Positions 44,197 through 53,154 of a DNA stretch of 64,000 nucleotides are shown piece after piece. Origin of the DNA: Asticcacaulis excentricus (GTDB lineage: Bacteria > Pseudomonadota > Alphaproteobacteria > Caulobacterales > Caulobacteraceae); assembly GCF_003966695.1 (NCBI RefSeq), contig NZ_AP018827.1:868001-932000 (forward strand). The letters are read 5' to 3'. Every line of letters starts with the position of its first letter. The first letter of the stretch is position 1. The position numbers and the translations under genes are program-made. Below the pieces are notes generated by a model. It was not told the origin of the DNA, did not search any database, and saw nothing but the letters and a program-made list of their open reading frames with translations.

Positions 44197-44209
44197 GGAC
44201 AGATTGTCC
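44197..44209 (-). promoter_or_regulatory. Island box B (GGACA-N3-TGTCC) before regBA
   Basis: Perfect half-sites GGACA and TGTCC with spacer GAT, centred 64 bp before the regB ATG. Suggests autoregulation of regBA. Confidence 0.65.
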
Positions 44210-44221
44210 CACACGCTCAGA

Positions 44222-45481
44222 TCAGTGATTGTGGGAATGGGCGCTCACCTGCCCGGTTACCGGGATGTCGAGTTCCACCCTACCCTCTCGCTCAAACGTC
44301 AGGATCACCTTTTGTCGCTCTCCTTCGACCAAAGGACGGTTCGTCCCGGTGAGCATGATGTGCGCGCCCATGGGCGCGAGCACCAGACCGGCCTGGGCAG
44401 GGACGCTGAAACCCTCCGGAGCGGGGGCCATTCCCATAAGTCCGTCCCTCATCGACATAATGTGCAAGGAGGCCGTCTCGGCGCAGGCGCATTGCGCACT
44501 CAGGAGGCGGTCCGGGGTCTTTCCCGTATTATCCACCGTGAGATAGATCGCGCTCACCGGAACCGTGCCGCGTGTGGCACGCATGGCGTACTGGCTGATG
44601 CGCAAGGCTCCGGCCTCAACAACCGGCGGCGCCGCCTCGCTCAGGACCGGGGCTTCAAAGCGATGCACGGGGGCGCTCAAGGTTGTCAGGCAGGCGGTGA
44701 CAACGAGAACCGCGCCAAATAGCCCCACCTCGCCTTTAACCACCCGGCGCAACAACTGACCGGCGGCTTCGCTTTCAGCGAGGCGCGGAACCAGCCGCCA
44801 GCGATTGAAGGCGGCAAGGCCAAGCAGCCCCGCAACCAGGGCGACCTTGAGGACCAGCCATCCGACGTAAGGCTGAGACAGGTCGATTTCGGTTCCCAAC
44901 AGAATGACGGCCATGAAGGGACCCGCCATCACAAGCGCCAGAACCGCGCCAAAGGCCTGTTGGCTGAACCTCTGCGCGACCTCTCCTAACTCAGTCGGGC
45001 TTTCCAGCGACAAAAGACGCCAGAGCCCCCCGAACCACCAGGTCGCCAGACCGATATGCAGTCCCACGAAAATCGCCCCACCGACCCCAGCACGCGCAGC
45101 CATATGGCCAGAAAAGGCCAGTCCGGCCACGAGACCGACGGCCCCCGCCAAACGAATGAGCGGGCGAGTGCCCCCTAGTCCAATGGCAACCGCGCTGACG
45201 AACTGAAGGATAAGGCTTAAGCCCGCGGCCGATCCGAACAGAGCCGACAGGGTCGGCGCATCAAATCCGCCCCCCAGACGCAGGAACAGGAAACAGAACT
45301 GGGTCGCCGCGATCAGGCCGGTAAAGGCCGCCAGACCCAGACTGTTCAGCTCAAGCCGTCGGCGGTAACCGTAAAGCGAGGCATCCGCAAAGATGAGCCC
45401 TGCGGTCGCAAACACACCCCCATAGAGCATGGTTTTGAGAAGGGTGCTGAACACCAGTTCCAGGGTCAATCCACCGTCCAT
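44222..45481 (-). CDS. copD: CopD copper permease fused to a PCu(A)C copper chaperone
   Basis: 419 aa. The ATG at 45481 overlaps the copC stop as TGATG. Residues 1 to about 270 form a CopD-type membrane domain with eight hydrophobic segments (histidines at about 126 and 142 are possible copper ligands). The domain 286-410 is a periplasmic PCu(A)C chaperone with the ligands His340, Met351, His374 and Met376, matching H-x10-M-x21/22-H-x-M. The tail ends HSHNH. CopD is thought to move copper inward, and PCu(A)C delivers Cu(I) to oxidases, so the fusion links import to delivery. I do not recall this fusion as standard; it is normally two proteins. Confidence 0.88.
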   Translation of the reverse strand: MDGGLTLELVFSTLLKTMLYGGVFATAGLIFADASLYGYRRRLELNSLGLAAFTGLIAATQFCFLFLRLGGGFDAPTLSALFGSAAGLSLILQFVSAVAIGLGGTRPLIRLAGAVGLVAGLAFSGHMAARAGVGGAIFVGLHIGLATWWFGGLWRLLSLESPTELGEVAQRFSQQAFGAVLALVMAGPFMAVILLGTEIDLSQPYVGWLVLKVALVAGLLGLAAFNRWRLVPRLAESEAAGQLLRRVVKGEVGLFGAVLVVTACLTTLSAPVHRFEAPVLSEAAPPVVEAGALRISQYAMRATRGTVPVSAIYLTVDNTGKTPDRLLSAQCACAETASLHIMSMRDGLMGMAPAPEGFSVPAQAGLVLAPMGAHIMLTGTNRPLVEGERQKVILTFEREGRVELDIPVTGQVSAHSHNH

Positions 45482-45831
45482 CAGGGGGCTTTGCGGATAT
45501 TGACGATGATCACGCCCTCGACCACATGACCGTCCGGCGACAAGGCCTTCCATCTCAGTTCATTGCGCCCGGCCGGCAGGTCCGGGGAGACGGCAGTAAA
45601 GCTGTCCGACTCGCCTGCGGGTGAGAATTTCAGGCGCTTCTGTCCGTTTGCATGTTTGCTGACCAGAGAGGTAAGCCGCACGGGCTCGGCAAAGGTCAGA
45701 ACGATTTCCGGCGGAGATTCCGTGAGTACCTCGCCGCTTTGCGGCACCGTAGCGATCAGGGGCGTGTGGGCACTGGCTGCCACAGGCAAGCTGATCAGCG
45801 CGGCTACAAGCGTCAGGACCTTGAGTTTCAT
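45481..45831 (-). CDS. copC: CopC/PcoC periplasmic copper-binding protein
   Basis: 116 aa. Signal peptide cut before His (AASA|HTPLIATVPQSGE). The N-terminal His together with the Asp and His of SPDGHVVEGV are the canonical Cu(II) ligands. The Met-rich Cu(I) site of some CopC proteins is not evident. Immunoglobulin-like fold. It hands copper to CopD; the gene is translationally coupled to copD and lies 9 bp after mbnH. Confidence 0.92.
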   Translation of the reverse strand: MKLKVLTLVAALISLPVAASAHTPLIATVPQSGEVLTESPPEIVLTFAEPVRLTSLVSKHANGQKRLKFSPAGESDSFTAVSPDLPAGRNELRWKALSPDGHVVEGVIIVNIRKAP

Positions 45832-45840
45832 ATCGCCTCC

Positions 45841-47013
45841 TTAAGGTTTCGGCCAGGGATTGGAAAATCTAGGGTCCCGCAGGACCTCTTCATCAGTTTG
45901 CGCCCGCAGGAAGGCTTTGAGGTCTTCCCGCTCTTTTTCGGTCAGGGAAAAGCCCGGCACAAACGAGCTCTTCAGAGGATTGAGGCGGCCTTCTCCCTTG
46001 TTCGGCCCCTCTTTAAGGGTACGCCCGCCCGCCGCATAGTGATCAATGACCTCATCCAGCGTTGCTGCCGAGCCATCATGGAAATAAGGAGCGGTCACCG
46101 CGACGTTGCGCAGGCTGGGGGTGCGAAAGCGTCCCATATCTTCGGCGCGACCCGTGATTTCCTTGATCCCCTGATTATCGGGCGGATAAGCGCCCTTTCC
46201 ATCGAGATTGTAAAGCCCGGTATTGTGGAAGGCAAAGGCCCCCAGCCTGTTGCGCGCATGGCGCTCCGAATCTGAGAGGTTCAGACCATTATGGCAGTGG
46301 TGACATTCCAGCTTCTCGCTGAAAAACAAGGCCTCCCCTCGCAAAACCGAGTCTGAGACGGCATCGACATCGCCCTCATAACGATACCGGTCATAAGGCG
46401 AGCGAAACGAGACGATCGAGCGTTGAAACGCTCCCAGCGCCCGCGTCACGGTCGCCAACGATATCTCTCCCTTCTCGCGTGGGAAAGCCTTGCGAAACAG
46501 GGCGGGATAGACGGGTTCGGCCTTCAGCCGGGCAATCATCTCGTCTTCCCGGCCGGATAGCCCCAGTTCCACCGGCTCCGTCCCGGTCAGCGGAACGAGG
46601 GCCTGCTGCTCGAACGAATGAAGCAACGGGTTCGACCAGGTCATCACCGGAAAATAAGCTGAATTGACCAGAGACATCGAATTGCGCTTGGTGTGCTCAC
46701 CCGTTACGCCGGGCGATGTGGCGCGCCCGTCCGTGAAGGCACGCGCCTGTTCATGACACGAGGCGCAGGACATCGAGCCGTCCCGTGACAGGCGCGTGTC
46801 GTAAAAGAGATAGCGGCCCAGTTCGACCTTAGCGGCCGTGGTCGGGTTGCCCCTGGGCTCCAGCGGTTTGGGGGCCCAGGCGGGCAGCCTGAAATCAAAG
46901 TGGCTTTCCACCCAGTCCCCGAGCGCTTCGACGCGCGAAGCGCCGCTGGCCTGCAACCCTGCAAGGCCAAGGGCTACGACGATCGAACCTATGACAACAG
47001 CGCGTTTGATCAT
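45841..47013 (-). CDS. mbnH: MbnH-like di-heme cytochrome c peroxidase-family enzyme
   Basis: 390 aa. N-terminal signal/anchor, then two c-type heme sites, CASCH (83-87) and CHHCH (237-241), in a BCCP/MauG fold. Proteins of this subgroup pair with a four-Cys MbnP protein; the published MbnH oxidises a tryptophan of MbnP to kynurenine, creating a copper site. Here the gene overlaps mbnP by 4 bp and precedes copC, which fits that role. It could also be a peroxidase in the strict sense; pairing with MbnP argues for the modifying function. Confidence 0.85.
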   Translation of the reverse strand: MIKRAVVIGSIVVALGLAGLQASGASRVEALGDWVESHFDFRLPAWAPKPLEPRGNPTTAAKVELGRYLFYDTRLSRDGSMSCASCHEQARAFTDGRATSPGVTGEHTKRNSMSLVNSAYFPVMTWSNPLLHSFEQQALVPLTGTEPVELGLSGREDEMIARLKAEPVYPALFRKAFPREKGEISLATVTRALGAFQRSIVSFRSPYDRYRYEGDVDAVSDSVLRGEALFFSEKLECHHCHNGLNLSDSERHARNRLGAFAFHNTGLYNLDGKGAYPPDNQGIKEITGRAEDMGRFRTPSLRNVAVTAPYFHDGSAATLDEVIDHYAAGGRTLKEGPNKGEGRLNPLKSSFVPGFSLTEKEREDLKAFLRAQTDEEVLRDPRFSNPWPKP

Positions 47014-47885
47014 TTTACGGTTATGAAGGCCTGACCTTGCGACGGCTTGCCTCTGAAAGTCAGGCCCAGACGGTCAAAGAGGCCCACGCAGTCATTGTCC
47101 TCTTCGCTCGACATGCAACCGGATGGGCTTTGCGGCGCATTGGTGGTGATGTCGGTCGTCGCCAGAACCGCGCCAAGGTCCATGACCAGCGTATTGGTCT
47201 TCGGATTAAACGCGGTAAAGCGATATTCGGGACGGTTGGGGTTGCTGCAGGCCATTTTCGGCGGCGTCACCCACGACCCCTCCCCGCAAGCCGTGCTGCC
47301 AAGATGAATCGAAAAGCCGCTGGCTGAGGCCGTTTTTCCCGCGGCTGGAGCGGTTTCAAGATCGATGGTCGTGAACTTGTAACCCACTCGCCACGGCCAG
47401 GCGGTGGCCGACAGATTGAGGGGCGCCGGGGCCAGAGTGGGGTCCTGATGATTGATCTCAAAGGGAACACCGATGTCAAACACCACGCCCGAATAGTCGC
47501 CCTTCGGCGCCGTGCCTTTGATCGTTGTGTTCAGGGGGGCGTTACCGTTGCAGTTGCCGGTTGCGTTCTCAAAATCAAGCAAGGCCACCTTGTCGTCCTG
47601 CCACACACCGTCCGGTGTCAACGCCATCGGCACCTCTTTGCCGTCCTTAGTGAGGAGGCGGAAATTCGACACATAGATCCGGAAGTCCTGCAGTTCAAGG
47701 CTCGCGCCCGTGCTGCCGATGCCCGTGTAACGCTGACCACAGGTGAGCGGCGCACCGTTCACAGCGGCGGCAAAGCGGATTTCAACCGACTGGGATTTTG
47801 GCGCCGCCAGTGCCGGTGCCGCCAGCGTGGTCAGTGCCATGGCTGCCATTAAGCTGACGCCGGACCGGGATTTTGCAAAAGACAT
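47010..47885 (-). CDS. mbnP: MbnP-family copper-binding protein
   Basis: 291 aa. Signal peptide ending ALAAP. Six cysteines (49, 112, 200, 213, 257, 266) include the set that defines the metallo-mystery-pair four-Cys family. The segment SATAWPWRVGYKF has Trp163 and Trp165 in the conserved W-x-W-x2-GY-F context. A tryptophan of MbnP is converted to kynurenine by MbnH and then takes part in copper binding; which of the two applies here is not determined. Twenty-one bp after the upstream TonB receptor gene, so one operon. Confidence 0.88.
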   Translation of the reverse strand: MSFAKSRSGVSLMAAMALTTLAAPALAAPKSQSVEIRFAAAVNGAPLTCGQRYTGIGSTGASLELQDFRIYVSNFRLLTKDGKEVPMALTPDGVWQDDKVALLDFENATGNCNGNAPLNTTIKGTAPKGDYSGVVFDIGVPFEINHQDPTLAPAPLNLSATAWPWRVGYKFTTIDLETAPAAGKTASASGFSIHLGSTACGEGSWVTPPKMACSNPNRPEYRFTAFNPKTNTLVMDLGAVLATTDITTNAPQSPSGCMSSEEDNDCVGLFDRLGLTFRGKPSQGQAFITVK

Positions 47886-47906
47886 GAGTGTTCCTTTCGG
47901 CAGGGG

Positions 47907-49976
47907 TCAGAAGTCCAGTTTGAGTGACAGACTGACGCTACGCCCCTCGGCGGGCAGGATGTAGCGGGAAACGTGGAGGTGGCTGGCGACATAGTAGTCT
48001 TTATCAAGCAGGTTGCGGATATTGACTTGGAGCCTCACTGGGTTTCCAGCCATCTCCATACGGAACCCTTGAGTCAGATCGACACGGGCATAGGCCGGCA
48101 GTTCGATAGTGTTCTGGCTGTCGGCGAAGCGCTTTGACTGCCCATACAGACCCAAACCCGTATAGGCGAAGGCGTTCCAGTCATGGGTCACAAAAACGCT
48201 AAGGGTATGGCGCGCGGTATTGGCGACCGATTTGCCAGCCAGTTCACTGTTGCGGGTATATTTCGCCTCGGTCAGACCGTAGGCGAGGTCAAGCCGAAGA
48301 CTGTTGCTGATTTCCCCATTTGCTGCCAGTTCGATCCCCCGCGAGCGCCCCTCCCCGGCCAGCGTCTTGTCAAACGCATAGGCCGTTGAGGGATCATCGG
48401 CGAGCAAATTGCTCTGATCCAGTTGGTACGCCGCTGCGCTGCCCGTGAAGCGACCGTCCAGGAAGCGCCCCTTCCATCCGGCTTCCCACTGTTTGGAGAT
48501 ACGCGAGGGCAAGGACTGGTTGAGCTTGGAGGTCGCCTGGTTCGGTGCCATGCCTTCAGAATAGGACCCAAAAACCGCATGGTTTGAACTTACCTCGTAG
48601 GTCACACCGAGCTTTGGGTTGACACGATCTTCCTGAACCGGAAGCACGCCCGTCGTCCCGTAAAGAAAATCCTGATCAACATATTGCAGACCAAGCACCA
48701 GACCGAGCCGGCCCAGATCAATCCGATCCTGTAAGGTGAGGCTCTTCGTTGTTACATCCATACGGGTCGAAGTGGCGGTCAGCGTTCCCGATGGCGCGGT
48801 CACAAGCCCAAACACCGGTGCGAAGATATTGATATTGGGGGAGTTGGCGGCCGGGACCCGCAGAGACAGAAGGGCGAGCTCTTCGGTTTGATAATCGAGG
48901 CCCAAAAAGAGATTATGAGCCACGCCACCGAAGGTTTCGGTTCCAGTCAGCGATAGCTGAGCACTATCGGTATCGCGCTTCCCATAGGGTTCATAGGCCG
49001 TGGCGCGGGTATAGACGCCGGGCTGGCCAGCGACCGCCGAAAACACGGAGTTACGAATAGAGGTCTGATGACCGTCCGCGTGCAGGAGGCGCGTCGATAC
49101 TTGCCAGTTTTTAGACAGCCTGAGATCGCCCTGAAGGGTATAGATGCGATTATTGAGGGTTGACGGCGCAAATGGCTCGCCAAGTTGCAAGGTGAGTGGA
49201 ACCTTTGCCGGACGACCATTTATGCCCGGCACCCCGAAATCCGGCTCGTAGGTCTGATCGGTGGCTTCAAAGTCAAACAGCACGCGGTAGAGATCGGCAT
49301 GGCTCTTGGAGATCGACCACTTCAAACCGTTGAGTTTGTCCTTCGCGTCGCGCCATTCGCTCGATGTGGATCGCGTCAGAATAAGGCGGGTGGCCAGTTC
49401 ATTTTGCGCAGACAAAACGAGGTTGCCGTCCAGATAGGCCTCGCCCTGATTGTGAGAGCCGACCTGGGCGTAGGCGGACGCGAAGGTGCGGGGTTGCGGC
49501 GTTTTGGTCACGACGTTCACACTGCCGCCCGGCTCCGTGCGCACCGCCGTCAAGGCCCCAGCACCGCGGACCACATCCAGCCGTTCAACGAAGGCGCTGG
49601 CGTACCCGTAATTGCTCAGACGCACGCCATCACGCATGACCCGGCTGTTGCCCGTCCCGGAGTCGGCGATCGCACCCCTGAGCATAAAGACGGGTGAGTG
49701 CACACCGGTGAAGCTGAAATCGGGCTGTGCGCCAGGAACGTTGCGAAGGGCATCATTGAGCGTCAGACCGCCCTGAATATCTACCGTTTCAATATCAACG
49801 CTTGAGGTTGAGAACGGTACCTTCTGGTCCGGAGCGGGGGCACCGGCGGCCAGATTGGATGACGCGCCGCGGACGATGACCTCTGTAACAGGGGCATTCT
49901 CTGTTGTTTCCGCGATGGCAGGAAGGGCTGAAGCCAGAAGCGCGATGGCCGTCGAGGTCAGAAAGAAGGGTTTCAT
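47907..49976 (-). CDS. TonB-dependent receptor next to mbnPH
   Basis: 689 aa from the ATG at 49976 (signal peptide MKPFFLTSTAIALLASALPA). TonB box VTEVIVRG, plug with LTLNDALRNVPG and VERLDVVRGAGALTAVRTEPGGSVNVVTK, barrel ending SLSLKLDF. The plug resembles siderophore receptors of the FhuA/FcuA type. Encoded directly before mbnP; TonB receptors linked to MbnP/MbnH occur in copper-responsive loci, so a copper chelate is the favoured ligand by context. It has no box of its own and should be read from the promoter upstream of the other receptor (52970). Confidence 0.9.
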   Translation of the reverse strand: MKPFFLTSTAIALLASALPAIAETTENAPVTEVIVRGASSNLAAGAPAPDQKVPFSTSSVDIETVDIQGGLTLNDALRNVPGAQPDFSFTGVHSPVFMLRGAIADSGTGNSRVMRDGVRLSNYGYASAFVERLDVVRGAGALTAVRTEPGGSVNVVTKTPQPRTFASAYAQVGSHNQGEAYLDGNLVLSAQNELATRLILTRSTSSEWRDAKDKLNGLKWSISKSHADLYRVLFDFEATDQTYEPDFGVPGINGRPAKVPLTLQLGEPFAPSTLNNRIYTLQGDLRLSKNWQVSTRLLHADGHQTSIRNSVFSAVAGQPGVYTRATAYEPYGKRDTDSAQLSLTGTETFGGVAHNLFLGLDYQTEELALLSLRVPAANSPNINIFAPVFGLVTAPSGTLTATSTRMDVTTKSLTLQDRIDLGRLGLVLGLQYVDQDFLYGTTGVLPVQEDRVNPKLGVTYEVSSNHAVFGSYSEGMAPNQATSKLNQSLPSRISKQWEAGWKGRFLDGRFTGSAAAYQLDQSNLLADDPSTAYAFDKTLAGEGRSRGIELAANGEISNSLRLDLAYGLTEAKYTRNSELAGKSVANTARHTLSVFVTHDWNAFAYTGLGLYGQSKRFADSQNTIELPAYARVDLTQGFRMEMAGNPVRLQVNIRNLLDKDYYVASHLHVSRYILPAEGRSVSLSLKLDF

Positions 49977-50004
49977 GAGTCTATATCTATCCAGAAAGCG
50001 TGTC

Positions 50005-50836
50005 TCAGACGGGGGATTTGGCCGCAATGGCGCGGGCCTTGGCATCCATTGGCGCCAGCATGTCCGTGATCATCTTACGCATCCGGGGCTCGGTCGTCTG
50101 AGGCGTACCCCCCGGTATGGGCGGTTCCGGGGCGTATTCAGCCATCAGCATCAGCCCCTGAGCGTAGGCGTCACCGCGCAGCAACCGCGTTACCGTTATG
50201 GCCATGTCGATACCCGCCGAAACACCGGCCCCGGTGACCATCTGACCGTCAACCACAACGCGGGCATCGACCGGACGCCCTCCGAAGGCCTCAAGCGACT
50301 GACGTGCCGCCCAGTGCCCTGTGCAGGTCTTGCCCTTCAGGAGCCCGGCGGCGGCCAGAACAAGCGAGCCGGTACAGGTGCTGGTGATGAATTTCGCCTT
50401 TTCCGCGCTGTTTTTCAGGAACGACAGCACCTGTGGGTCTTCCATGGCGCGCAGGGTACCGGTCGTCCCCCCCGGGTACAAAAATGACGTCATAATTCGG
50501 TCTGGCGGAGGCCAGTGTTTTGGTGGGCAGAATGGCCACACCCGTGTCTGTCATGACGGGCGCGACCTTATCCTCCATCGTGAGGATATCGACCTTTGCC
50601 CCCATCAACTGCGAGAAGAAGTATTGGGGCCCGATGAGATCAAGCGCCGTGAACTTGGGGTAAACCAGCATGGCAATCTTTTCGTTGCCGAGCAGCTTCA
50701 GTTCGGGAATGGCCGCCATCATCTGCTCATGGCTCTGAGCCGCGTCAGCCTCCTGAGCGTTGGCCATAGGTGCCATAACGCCCAGGCTCGCCAGCATAGA
50801 GGCTATACCCATCATATCTCGACGACTGATCGACAT
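50005..50836 (-). pseudogene. Tat-exported isonitrile-hydratase-like DJ-1/PfpI protein, frameshifted
   Basis: The N-terminal part is read from 50836 and the C-terminal part, ending at 50005, from another frame. The break is a run of seven C (plus strand 50467-50473); with six the frame gives a continuous 276-aa protein. N-terminus: twin-arginine signal (SRRDMMGIA). DJ-1/PfpI core: KIAMLVYPKFTALDLIGPQ, nucleophile Cys in STCTGSLVLAAAGLLKG, then GHWAARQSLEAFG and GAGVSAGIDMAI, close to isonitrile hydratase (InhA). That enzyme turns isonitriles into N-formamides. It sits 10 bp after one TonB receptor gene and 28 bp before the next. True pseudogene, sequencing error and slippage-controlled expression are all possible. 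Confidence 0.82.
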
Positions 50837-50846
50837 GGCTGCCCCC

Positions 50847-52970
50847 TTAATAGGCCAGACGCAAGGTCACAGAGGCCGTGCGCGGTGCGCCCGGCTGTAC
50901 CCAGTCCTGCACAAACTGATGCGATCCGGTGTAATAGCGCTCATCGAAGAGGTTATTGACGTTGAGCTGGATAAGCGCGGCCTTGCCACTGACCTCGAAG
51001 GCCCGCGATACCATGGCATCGACCCGCGTGTAGGCCGGCATGACAAAGGTGTTGCCAATGTCGCCATAACGGTCACCCTGATAGAAGAGCCCTGCCCCAA
51101 CACGCCATTTCTCCGAAACACTGTAGGTGGCCCAGAGGCTGGCAGCGTGCTCGGGCACATTGGCCAGCGCCTTGCCCTGATAGTTGGCGTCCTGCGTGAC
51201 CTCGGTATCTGTGTAGGCGTAGGAGGCAATCAGCGACAGGGCGGGCGTCACTTCACCAATGACATCGACTTCCAGCCCGCGGGAGCGCGCTTCACCGGTC
51301 GTCAGGATCTCGCCCGTCACATAGTAGAGCGTGAAGTCAGCCCGGTTTTTCTTGATCAGTTCGTAGAGGGCAACGGTGGCTGAGAGCTTTCCATCCGGGG
51401 CCTGATATTTGTAACCGATCTCGGTCTGTTTCGCGGTTTCGGGATCGACGGCCTTGCCCAGCATATCACGACCATTATTGGCGGCGAGAGATGACTGGGC
51501 CTGCGCATAGAGGGTCTGGTTGGGCGAAAACGACCAGACAAGACCGGCCCTTGGCGAGGTGTACTCAACCGTATTGGTCGTCACACCGGGGAGAATATAC
51601 CCCGCTTCTGCCTTATCGTGGCGCACCGCCAGAACCAGATTCAGCCCGTTGCCGAAATCGATCTGATCCTGAACACTGAGCCCTTGCCAGTTGTTGTAGT
51701 CCACATAGTCCAGCGCATCGAGAACGACCGTGTCGCCGAGCTTGGGCGTGTTGGTGAAGACAGGATTGTAGATATCCACGCCGCCGATGGCGGAGAAGAG
51801 CGTAATGCCTTTCTTTTTCGCGCGATAGGCATCAGCACTGATCAGCAGATTGTGGGTGACCTTGCCCGCGGTGATCTTACCGGTCAGGTCGAGCGCATAC
51901 TGTCCCATCGAATTGGAGCCGTCGGGACGCGCATAGTAATAGTACCGGCACAAGGGGTTCCCGTCCCCATCGCAGGCACCCGACATGGCCATATCCATAC
52001 GATAGGGTGTGATATCGACCTCGCGCATGTCGGCATCAAAGCTGATGGCTTTGGCCTTCAGGCTCCAGTTATCCGAGAGCCGATGAGCGACTTCGAAGCG
52101 CAGGACGCGGCTTTCGATGTGCGAGAGTTCTGGTGCATTGTTGAACTGCGTGTGCAAAGGCAGGTTGGCGACGGTATTGCCGATCGCCGGGATACCGTAG
52201 TCATTGCGGTAGCGATGATCGAGATAATCCGCCGAAGCGGACACCGTCGTGTTGGGCGAAGCCTGCCATTGAACTTTCAACCCGACCGAGGCCAGCTTTT
52301 CCTCGACGAAGTCACGCACCGAGTCTGTGGTGTAATAGCTGGCGGAACCGCCCACCAAAAGCGTCTTATCGTCAGTGACGGCCCCGCCGCCATTCAGGGA
52401 GGTCGAGGACAGGCCATATTCACCCAGGGTCTGCGCGAATTCGAGACCCGGCATGGCGCGCAGAGACTTGGTGACCACGTTCACAACCCCGCCGGGCTCG
52501 CCGCGGCCAAACAGGACCGAGTTCGGGCCTTTCAAGACCTCCACCGCCTGAACGTTGGTCATGTTAACCGGCAGGCCTGAGACCCGTGTGCCGTCGAGGT
52601 AATAGTTGGAGGCCCCCAGCATCGAGCCAAACGCTGTCATCGAGGTTGACGGAAAGCCCCGCAGAACCAGCAAAGGCTGCGTCAGGCCATTAAAGCCGAA
52701 ATCTGTTGTGACGCCCGACACATTGCGCGTGGCATCAGACAGGGTGAACACCTGCTGGTCCTGAAGAACCTCAACGGGCACAACCTGAATAGCCTGAGGT
52801 GTAAGGAGGTTCGGGATCGCTGTCCGGTTTGCTTCGGTTGTACGGGCCGGTAAAAGCTTACGGCCGGTCACCACGACCTCGGTTGTTACCTCACCCGCCT
52901 CGGCCGCCTGAGAGACAACAGGGGTCGACAGGGCGGCCATGGCCGCGGTCATCAAGAGATGGGTTTTCAT
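50847..52970 (-). CDS. TonB-dependent receptor heading the copper operon
   Basis: 707 aa from the ATG at 52970 (signal peptide ending VSQAAEA). TonB box TTEVVVTGRK, plug with FTLSDATRNVSGV and VEVLKGPNSVLFGRGEPGGVVNVVTK, barrel ending SVTLRLAY. The plug belongs to the ferric-siderophore receptor type (FcuA/FhuA-like). First gene of a colinear run of seven: this receptor, the isonitrile-hydratase-like gene, a second receptor, mbnP, mbnH, copC and copD. Gaps are all 28 bp or less. Box C lies 67-79 bp before its start. Confidence 0.9.
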   Translation of the reverse strand: MKTHLLMTAAMAALSTPVVSQAAEAGEVTTEVVVTGRKLLPARTTEANRTAIPNLLTPQAIQVVPVEVLQDQQVFTLSDATRNVSGVTTDFGFNGLTQPLLVLRGFPSTSMTAFGSMLGASNYYLDGTRVSGLPVNMTNVQAVEVLKGPNSVLFGRGEPGGVVNVVTKSLRAMPGLEFAQTLGEYGLSSTSLNGGGAVTDDKTLLVGGSASYYTTDSVRDFVEEKLASVGLKVQWQASPNTTVSASADYLDHRYRNDYGIPAIGNTVANLPLHTQFNNAPELSHIESRVLRFEVAHRLSDNWSLKAKAISFDADMREVDITPYRMDMAMSGACDGDGNPLCRYYYYARPDGSNSMGQYALDLTGKITAGKVTHNLLISADAYRAKKKGITLFSAIGGVDIYNPVFTNTPKLGDTVVLDALDYVDYNNWQGLSVQDQIDFGNGLNLVLAVRHDKAEAGYILPGVTTNTVEYTSPRAGLVWSFSPNQTLYAQAQSSLAANNGRDMLGKAVDPETAKQTEIGYKYQAPDGKLSATVALYELIKKNRADFTLYYVTGEILTTGEARSRGLEVDVIGEVTPALSLIASYAYTDTEVTQDANYQGKALANVPEHAASLWATYSVSEKWRVGAGLFYQGDRYGDIGNTFVMPAYTRVDAMVSRAFEVSGKAALIQLNVNNLFDERYYTGSHQFVQDWVQPGAPRTASVTLRLAY

Positions 52971-53036
52971 TAGGTTTCCCGGCATCAGCGAAAGATATGC
53001 TCACGCTCGTAGCCGTTGGTGCGTCCCAAAGAACTT

Positions 53037-53049
53037 GGACATTTTGTCC
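53037..53049 (-). promoter_or_regulatory. Island box C (GGACA-N3-TGTCC) before the copper operon
   Basis: Perfect palindrome GGACATTTTGTCC centred 73 bp before the receptor ATG at 52970. Confidence 0.7.
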
Positions 53050-53141
53050 CGTTTCATGACCTCCGCTTTTGAGTAGCGTGACATTCCTTCTCTCGCCCGT
53101 CACTTAGACGGTGCCCGCAGACAAAAACTGAGAGGAGCCAT

Positions 53142-53154
53142 GGACAAAGTGTCC
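53142..53154 (+). promoter_or_regulatory. Island box D (GGACA-N3-TGTCC) before sodB
   Basis: Perfect half-sites with spacer AAG, centred 129 bp before the sodB ATG at 53277. Confidence 0.65.

Noticed and set aside
47010-52970. Methanobactin biosynthesis locus
   Set aside because: MbnP and MbnH are present, but I see no mbnA-like peptide, mbnB, mbnC or MbnT partner genes nearby; only handling and uptake functions remain.
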